A stretch of DNA of 64,000 nt, from assembly GCA_018398815.1 (NCBI GenBank), contig CM031616.1, positions 27,828,951-27,892,950 on the forward strand, written 5' to 3'. Below are positions 56,800 to 64,000 of this stretch, one piece after another. The stretch comes from Conus ventricosus (lineage: Eukaryota; Mollusca; Gastropoda; Neogastropoda; Conidae). The position numbers and the translations under genes were made by a program. Under the pieces are notes generated by a model. The model saw only the letters and a list, made by a program, of their open reading frames with translations, had not been told where the DNA came from and did no database searches. Each line of letters opens with the position of its first letter. Position 1 is the stretch's first letter.

Positions 56800-57010
56800 A
56801 GTCCAGAGCGGCCCACTGCACTGATCCTATGTCGACGCCATATTTGAGGCACGTTTGGCTATCGCGTGGACAAGCCCAGCAATCCCTTTCTGATAGGTAA
56901 CGTGGTGAAGTTCGAGGATGGGACATTCGGGACATTCTCCACTTACCTACCTCTTCAAGCCTGTGCAAAGATGGCAACGACACTCGTGCCCAACAGAACA
57001 AGAGCCACAC
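56800..57010 (+). pseudogene. Retroviral-type protease region, C-terminal part
   Basis: One frame reads PFLIGN followed by VVKFEDGTFG near 56895-56935, like the (L/I)LG(N/D) loop region of retropepsins in Ty3/gypsy elements. It leads into an AVTTRAQ-like segment (about 56962-56995) that in such elements follows the protease. I could not place the catalytic D-T/S-G with confidence. Confidence 0.5.
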
Positions 57011-57229
57011 ACACCGCTATTTGAAGCCACTGCAAGATGAGTGCGTTGGCAAGTGTGACGCCCCGACAAAGTGAAGGATCTACAGAACTGATCCTACCCT
57101 CAATCAATTTGCGAAAGAACTTGGAAGCCCCAACCGACTCGCGGGGCACTGGGCAGACACTTGTTCATCAAGAGGAAGAGAGAGCGTTCTTAAGGCGAAC
57201 TTTTGAGGGGAAAACCAGAGCTCGGCAGT

Positions 57230-58230
57230 TGGCTGTGCCTCTCGCACTCTCCCTCCGCGTACAAACGTCCTACATTGGGGACCGACACAACGATTCCCCC
57301 ATGGCTGGACATTTCGGGGTCAAGAAGACACTCGAGAGGATCAGCAAGAAGTCTACAGGCCTGGCATGGAGAAAGATGTGCGTTCAGTATTGCCGCTCTT
57401 TGGTTGACGTTGCCAACGAACAACACCCAAAGGCTATAACACAAGAGTTCCTCTTGGGAAAGTGCCACTAGAAAGAACGCCATTCTCTAAGGTATGAGTG
57501 GACTATAGTGGTGCCCATCATTCCACCTCAGTTCAGGAAAACAATCGGTAATAACCTCGCATGGTGGATTATGCCACGCGATAACCCCGAAGCGTTTCAC
57601 TGAAGTCCAAGATGCCCAACTTCGCCGACGCACTTTGGGGCATTGACCCGGACTGGACTTCCAAACCAAGTAACTTTCCGACCAAGGGACCCAATTTATG
57701 TCGGAGTTATGCACGAGGATTCCGCTTACTCAACATACATCGGTTGACCACGACTCCCTATCATCATGCGGCAACAGCAAACGGTCTGGTCGAACTTTTT
57801 AAATGCCACGCACTGCGAAACAAAATGGTTGAAGCGACTCTGCCAAGAGCACCCGAAGGAGTGGGGATCGATACATCCAAGTGTGTCCTCTTTGCTAGCG
57901 CCGGGAAGTGCCACAGGTACCAATGGCGTATTTTCTATTTCCTCCTTTTGAATTGTTGGTAACGGGCGAACGTGTAAGGGGGCCAATGTCCGTATGAAGC
58001 ACAATGTGGACACAAGAGGAAAACCGAGGGGATAAAACAGACAGAAGTCGCATATGTTGCTTGTCATGGAGGACCAGGAATAGCAGAGACCGGCGAACTG
58101 GCTTCATCATCTCATCTCAAGCGATCTCCTGAGAGGGATCTAAAACGGGGAACTATGATAAGAAGGCTCGTGAACGGTGGTTCGAACCGGGAGATGAGGT
58201 GCTCCTTCCCCCACCGTCCATCCTCACAAG
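57230..58230 (+). pseudogene. Integrase remnant (H2C2 zinc-binding, core pieces, C-terminal part)
   Basis: SPMAGHFGVKKTLERISKK at about 57296-57350 is the histidine half of the integrase H2C2 zinc-binding domain, followed by WRKMCVQYCRS with the cysteine side. Later frames give TTPYHHAATANGLVE (about 57746-57790), the core-domain signature around the catalytic Glu. A further segment reads KARERWFEPGDEVLL (about 58160-58205), as after the core in Ty3/gypsy integrases. Several frameshifts interrupt it. Confidence 0.78.
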
Positions 58231-58461
58231 CTCCCAGTTAGCCTGGCAAGGACAATGAAGAGGCGGATTTTCTTAGAGTAGGATGGAGACAAAGGCTGTG
58301 TTCCTGTTCTTACGGATGGCTGACGCGGGCAGATTTCTCAGAACTGTCGTGGTAACATGGACCCGTGATTGTGGTGGTTGTTTTTTTTCTAACTTGTGGC
58401 ATGAACCTTAGAACATGGGACAGGTTGGGTAAGTGTACCGGGTCATTAGTACCAAGCTTTT

Positions 58462-58477
58462 ATAGTGTGAGGGGGTG
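58462..58477 (+). promoter_or_regulatory. Polypurine tract
   Basis: atagtgtgagggggtg lies directly before the 3' LTR start, at the position expected for plus-strand priming. Its purity is modest, perhaps because of local sequence noise. Confidence 0.5.
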
Positions 58478-61400
58478 TGTCCACTCACTGCTGCATGTTT
58501 CTTCCAACTGTCATGTTCAAAGTCCATTTGTCCAGAGTAGGGAAGAATTTGTGAAAAGGGGTTATTTTTGTTAAAATGTAACCTTAAGCAGATGTCATGG
58601 TGGTCTTAAAAAGAAAAAACCCAACTTATTTTAAAAAATTATTAGCTTTTAAACTCTCTGCAAGCCCACCTGTCATCCTGCATTGGTCCATGTTGTTTCC
58701 TTTTGGACTTCAGGGGTGGGTTTGCTCGTGTGGTTAAACGTGGGCTGAGTGAGCCTCCACTCAGCGGCGCATGAGTTTTTTTAAAACCGAGAGAAGCAGT
58801 CGTGATAGGGGGTTGGATAGTGGAGGAAAGATAACGTGTCGTATGCAAGCCATTGGCATGCCTGGATTATCTTGTAACTGTATTTTTGATGAGGATCCTA
58901 TCCCTCGGGAGCCACCATATGTTTCGCCTTTGAGGGAAACTGCGTTTGTATTATTTTTTTTTGGAGATCCATATCTCCGGGCGTCCTGGCATCAGGTATT
59001 TACCTTTGGGTTGAACCATACCATTGTACACCAAAGGAGTGCTTGTCGTCATGTCCAGCTTTTTGGTGTAATCCTGAGATTCATACGTCAGTCGTGAATC
59101 CCTGATTCACTTGGATGCAGCAAGCCCGTTTTGTTTTCTAAACATTAGGCCCTGACCGGGGATACGAGCCTGCAGGGCTTATTAAATCCGGCTCCACAAG
59201 GAGTCCCTTTCACAAGTCAGTTGGGTGAGTACTATTGCGTAGTTTAGTTCATACTTTATTTATCTTTTATTATTAAATTATTTCCAAATCATTTTAAAGA
59301 ATTGGTTATTGTCCTCCCAGCCAATCACTTTAATTCTTTCAGATATTTAATTAGTTGTGTTTGAGTATTATTTTCGTTTATCTAATTTTATTACCATTTC
59401 GCATATACCAACTATTAATTCATTACTCTAGCCAATTTATTTTTTCTCATTTTACAGCAGTAGGGCGTGATAGTCCATTTTCCCCCTCCAAATATGTATT
59501 GTTGCTGTGTTCTGTGTGTTGTCGCGTCCTGTAACCACATTCCCTGGTCTTGTCTTGCCACGGTTATGTGTGTTAAGTGTCGCACTGTAAATGCGTGTTG
59601 TTCAGGACTTGGTTTTTTCTCACCATTTTTGTTGTCATTCCTGTAAAATCTTTAAGAGCGCCCATAAGTTTATGTGGCGCTGTTAATGCTGTGGTCGCCT
59701 TTGTATAACAGGAAAAGTTGTCCCAGAGGGAGATGATCGTTTTTTTCTTCAAGCGAGCCAACCCCGGTGTGTTTGACATAAACGAACGTGAACGTGTCTT
59801 GGAAAATGAATGTAGAAACCAGAGTGTCTGAACGGAGGAAATGTAATTTAATTCAGTGAGAAACTGAGAAATATTCAAGCGCTCTGCCAGTGTGTACCGA
59901 GCCTGTCCTTGTTACTCACTGTCCAGGAGCTATCTGCTTACGGGATTTTGCTTTGGACCATTTTATATGGGAAACGCATCTTTTGTGTGTTTTCAGGACG
60001 TCAGCTTACTACACTTTGTCCTTAAAGGATCATGTTCTTGATCCTCTACTTCTTCCTCTTGGTGGGTTTATTTTTCCTCCTCCCCCTCTACCAGAGACTG
60101 GACCTACCTGTGTGCCGCTGCTGCTGCGCTGACCTTGCATCTGTAGCGGGGGGTCTCAGCCTCCTTCCGAGTATATTTTCTGCTGTTGCCGCCACCGTTA
60201 CCGCATCTGCGCTGCGACCAACGCTTGACCAACAACCTCCAACTTCTGCCTCGCCCACACCATCCCTCCCCTTCCTCTCCCAGTTATACCCCCCCTTCAG
60301 CCCTTCCCTCTCCTCGCCCCGGGTCGGAAACGAGGACGCACCTGCTGCTGCCGTGCACGCATCTTTGGAGAGAGGACCTTCAGGCCTGACGCCCTTCATT
60401 TTTGTGTTGCGCCGGGCGCCCCCACTCTCTACCGACTACTCTTCGTGGGTCGCTGGTGGTCACTGCCCTAGCCTGTTGTGTACAGGTGATGTGGACGACC
60501 GCCACACCGGTGTGCCTGACCGGAGTGTATTTCAGCCTTCACCATCGGACCTTCGTGGTCTCTTTGTGTGTAACTTTATCTCCTTGGAAGGAGAAAGGAC
60601 GCATTCCTGTCGTGGTGTGCATCCGACGGACAGAGAACGCGCTCTCTCTTCGGTCTGGACCTCGCACAGGAGACTGTCACGCGGTTGAGGCTTGGGGGGA
60701 CTCGACCGTAAGTCTGGAATCCACGTTTATAGCGAGATAAAGGACAAGGCGTTCATACATTTTGACAGCAGAGCGTCTGTATCATTCACTAAATAAGGCA
60801 ATGTTTTGCCTGACATGAATGTTGAGTTGGGCTTTTCCACATATACATGCATTCCCGGGTTGTCGCCTCTGTATGGTGCGTTTTTTTTTTCTTGAGCAGG
60901 GAATCCAGTTTATCTATGTCGTCAAGTTAACCATGCATTGTTAATATCGATCTTTCTTGATGAACGTGTCCCAGTCCGTCCCTGTTAGCGTTAAAAAAGG
61001 AGTGACATTAATTTGGATGTTTACTTACCGCTCATTAGCAGTCGAACCTCCCCAGTAATACTACTCCCATATCCCAAGGTAGTGCCCAAGCACGCACCCT
61101 TTGTTTTGGCTTGCTTACAATAATGATCTAGTGCTAAAAAGCTCCTTCCGAACCGAAACCTGTCTCATCCCACAGGTTTGTTGTCCTTGATTTGTATCTT
61201 TGCAATCCTGACATCTCTATTTTAATTTTCGGGGATCATTCTTGGCAAGCAATCCTGTTTTTTTTTAAGCTTGCTTGCCCCTTCGATGCATTTGGCTCTA
61301 CACCCTACCTCCTGGCCCCCCCCAGAATCCGGCCGGGGCGTGCATTTAGTGGAGAGAGATCCGATTATTATGTGGTGAGCGTTGTGTGTGCGGGTGTGTG

Positions 61401-61654
61401 TGCGGGTGGTTTGTGTCCCTTCCATTTATTACATCCCTTTTGAAGTTAAAATGTAGAACCCGAACCTTATATATGTATGTAAACAAGTGTGACATCAGTT
61501 TTTTTGTGACAGTAAAGTTTCAGTTTTTGTTTGGTACTCGTATATTACCGTCCGTGTTTGATTTTGAGATTGTGTGGTTAGGCGCGATTGAGTGGGATTG
61601 AGCATAGCTTTTACCCTTGAACAATATACCACTGTGACATCAACCCACGTGACA
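58478..61654 (+). repeat. 3' LTR (about 3.2 kb)
   Basis: Collinear with 50593-53813, starting TGTCCACTCACTGCTGCATG and ending ccacgtgaca. Pairwise differences are mostly indels in short runs. Their number cannot be used to date the insertion because sequence noise dominates. Confidence 0.85.
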
Positions 61655-61659
61655 GCGAG

Positions 61660-61705
61660 TGTGTGAGTGTGTGTGTGTGTATGTCTGTGTGTGTCTGTGT
61701 GAGCG
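61660..61705 (+). repeat. (GT)n-rich flank after the LTR element
   Basis: gtgtgtgagtgtgtgtgtgtgtatgtctgtgtgtgtctgtgtgag: the right half of the interrupted GT repeat in which the element sits. Confidence 0.8.
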
Positions 61706-63300
61706 ATTAAAAAATTATTTTTATCTTCATGGATGTACCAGAGATCTATTACGAGACCAAGGGCACGACAAACTCACAAAACGCTTGTGCTCAGTGGCAG
61801 TGTTGACGTCCCCCGATGTTCAGTGCATTCGTGACGTGCTGCCACAGGCGACGAGACTCAAACTCTCCTTGCTTTTTGATTGGCCGCACTCTTTTACGCC
61901 ACAACCTTCAGGTCCTGAGTGTTTATCTCCCTTGGTCAAGCCCTGTCCAACAACAGCAAGATACCATCAGCCACAAGCATGACTTCCACACACAAGTGAA
62001 TGACAGATGTATGGATGCAGCAAAAACTGGTACATATGACACAGACACAAAGAAAATCGTATAATGCCCTATGCACAGTGTTTTTTAATCTATTTAGAAA
62101 ACCAGCTGCATAAACTTACAGAAGTGCCCCATCATGGCAGTAAAATGTTCTGTTTAGGACTTTAAACTGGTGGGTTTGAGTCTTTAGACTTTCAGCACAT
62201 TAACATACCAAACTCCCACAAACTTAGAACAGACCAATCAAATCAAGAATGTTGTTTGCAGTAATATTTCTCAGGAAAATCCACTCTCACACGTAAATCA
62301 CAGATTAAAAAAGGGTGGCACTGTATCATGGCCATATTCTCCCCACATTTCATACACATACAGAAAATCTGTTCTGACAATCAGAGAAAGGATTATGTTG
62401 CTTATAGCCCAGCCGACCACAAAGGGCTATCACCTAATACTGTACTTGCCACAACAGGGATGTGGTAAGGACTCAGCCCTTGACGCTTTGCTGAAAATAT
62501 TTCCAAATGTAAAAAAAAAGTTGTAATCCAGTTGCCCTACAGGCTGAAGGTTTTATAAAGAAAAAAACTCAGCACAGCGTTTTGTGGATTTATCACAGGT
62601 GTGAATTTTGACAGGTATCAGGTTCATAGCACTTGGTAGGCATAGTCTCTGCTGCAAATATTGCCCATAGTGAGTGCATTGCCTTGCCAATATCCCAGCA
62701 TTCTGTATCCTGTTTCTTCATTTTTGCTTTGACACTTGCATTTCAAAAATCCTTTGCACAATTTCACGCAAGCGTCACAGAATGCTTCCTAAACATAAAC
62801 ACATCTAATATCACTCAAAGTGAACAGACGTTAAACAGAAGAAACGAATGAACATAAACACACACACACTCACACTTAACCAATATTTACTCTCGTTTGG
62901 GAGAGAAGAAGGGTTGTAAAGAAATGATTGGTGCCAAAGTGTGTGGGGGGTAGAACTCTAGATAATACAGAATGGGTTTCAGGGCAACAGGCCTAACATT
63001 GAAAATTCTAGCTGTATTCCCAGAGGATAGCACTCATCCATCAATCTGCGCAATACATGTTTAAAAAAGTGTCAAGAGTGAGGCAAAACAGCCATTATGT
63101 CACAAACGAATATTGTTAAAAGTGCAACATTTTACCACACTAAAATTCTTTTCTCTTAAAATGCTATCAAGGTTTTCTCGAGTATCATTCAATAAAAATC
63201 CAGTGTACATTCCCTTTGTTGAAAATGCTTATTCTGGCCTTTCCAACAAATGAATACTGACCTTCTTTTCTCTCATTCAGCTTGCTGATAAATCTGCCAT
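61706..63300. other. Unique non-coding sequence
   Basis: Sequence quality is good again. No exon or transposon is recognised. Short open frames (e.g. 61659-61982) have no family resemblance. It could be intron of the - strand OSBPL9-like gene. Confidence 0.35.
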
Positions 63301-63310
63301 TCGTTTCAAG

Positions 63311-63563
63311 CACACATGAAGTAATACCAACTGTCTTTTTACTATTGGTAATATCTGAGAGGTAAAGCCTTTCAGCACACATGAAGTAATACCAACTGTC
63401 TTTTTACTATTGGTATATCTGAGAGGTAAAGCCTTTCAGCACACATGAAGTAATACCAACCGTCTTTTTACTATTGGTATATCTGACGGGTAAAGCCTTT
63501 CAGCACACATGAAGTAATACCAACCGTCTTTTTACTATTGGTATTCTGACAGGTAAAGCCTTT
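63311..63563 (+). repeat. 64-bp tandem repeat, four units
   Basis: Units start cacacatgaagtaatacc at about 63311, 63376, 63440 and 63504 and run to taaagcctttc(ag). They are nearly identical, with c/t variation in accaact/accaacc. No function is evident. Confidence 0.9.
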
Positions 63564-64000
63564 CTTTCCCCCAGGCATCAAAATGAAGAGCTAAGCTGGA
63601 TGATCAGAAAGTGGGAGAGGTGTAAGGAACACTTTCACACCATTTTCTTTTCTCCTTCAAATACATTTTGAAAATAGATTTTTTCCAAATCTATACTTTT
63701 GCTCACCACAGAGTTATATTCTCTTGATTTGCAGCTGATCAGACAGACTAAAAAAAAAATGTTTGCGACAGCAAACTTCATGACCTTCCACAGAACATGT
63801 CATAGGCACAGCGAGATGAATAAAAACGGCTGGGGTTAAAATATTCACTAACAAACATGACATCCACATCAGAAGTTTCTGGAGGGTTGCCATGGACTAA
63901 AGACCTCCGAAATAAGGTCAGGACTGATGCGCAGGTCACTGATCCATCCAGTGGGGTTTGTGCATGATCAGCGGGATACAGGGGCATGGGGTGACAGCGT
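63564..64000. other. Unique sequence to the window end
   Basis: A - strand open frame (63987-63778) has no recognised similarity or convincing splice sites. I see no repeat. Confidence 0.3.

Larger units (their letters stand above)
50593..61654 (+). mobile_element. LTR retrotransposon, Ty3/gypsy-like, with very long LTRs and no RT region
   Basis: The two LTRs (50593-53813 and 58478-61654) begin TGTCAC/TGTCCAC and end (G)TGACA or its noisy form. The same five bases, GCGAG, stand just before the 5' LTR (50588-50592) and just after the 3' LTR (61655-61659). The 4.66-kb interior runs primer binding site, untranslated leader, Gag, protease, integrase, polypurine tract. Integrase is the last domain and no env is seen. 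Many frameshifts are present, at least partly from poor consensus quality. Gag layout, protease and the integrase zinc-binding domain point to Ty3/gypsy. Confidence 0.88.

Noticed and set aside
1..64000. CRISPR arrays, bacterial operons or phage genes
   Set aside because: Direct repeats present are microsatellites, satellites or transposon parts, and the genes have introns; there is no prokaryotic gene organisation.

Overview
This window is eukaryotic, from an animal nuclear genome. The coding sequence is split into short exons (66-160 nt, plus one of 878 nt) with GT-AG introns, and the introns are full of transposons, SINE-like repeats and (GT)n/(AC)n microsatellites. A marine invertebrate, probably a mollusc, is my best guess from the repeat style and the diverged conserved proteins; that is inference.

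Left third (215-28313, + strand): a nearly complete gene for nucleolar GTPase 2 (GNL2/NOG2/NGP-1), a circularly permuted GTPase of 60S ribosome assembly. Eleven coding exons are visible; the first ~80 codons lie upstream of the window. The reading frame is clean up to 12782. It then breaks by single-base or dinucleotide indels in the exons at 17700, 23180 and 24614, on either side of a stretch (about 17930-20980) that reads like unpolished long-read sequence. I read these breaks as consensus errors, not as a pseudogene.

The GNL2 introns hold well-delimited DNA transposons. These are a hAT remnant (6387-7187), a hAT-like element (8985-10292) with a second one nested in it (9188-9898), a third hAT-like element (10935-12251) inserted in an ~87-bp tandem repeat, and a piggyBac element (13446-16218) nested inside a TA-flanked inverted-repeat element (13022-16857). 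A tRNA-derived SINE and a second poly(A)-ended repeat module recur side by side at several places.

Middle (about 29900-32160): two ~0.9-1.1 kb copies of a repeat in opposite orientation form a large palindrome. From about 32390 to 45503 the - strand carries the 3' end of another gene. Three short phase-0 exons (45503-45438, 42768-42694, 41563-41477) encode a C terminus resembling oxysterol-binding-protein-related protein 9 (OSBPL9-like), followed by what may be a very long 3' UTR.

Right third: 43686-47277 is repeated almost entirely at 47291-51067 in a noisier, longer form, which suggests a false duplication from gap filling. The noisy stretch runs into a full-length LTR retrotransposon (50593-61654). 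It has ~3.2 kb LTRs (TGTCAC...GTGACA), a tRNA-Pro-like primer binding site, Gag, protease and integrase remnants, no room for reverse transcriptase/RNase H, a polypurine tract and a 5-bp target duplication (GCGAG). The last 2.3 kb is mostly unique non-coding sequence with a 64-bp tandem repeat at 63311-63563.
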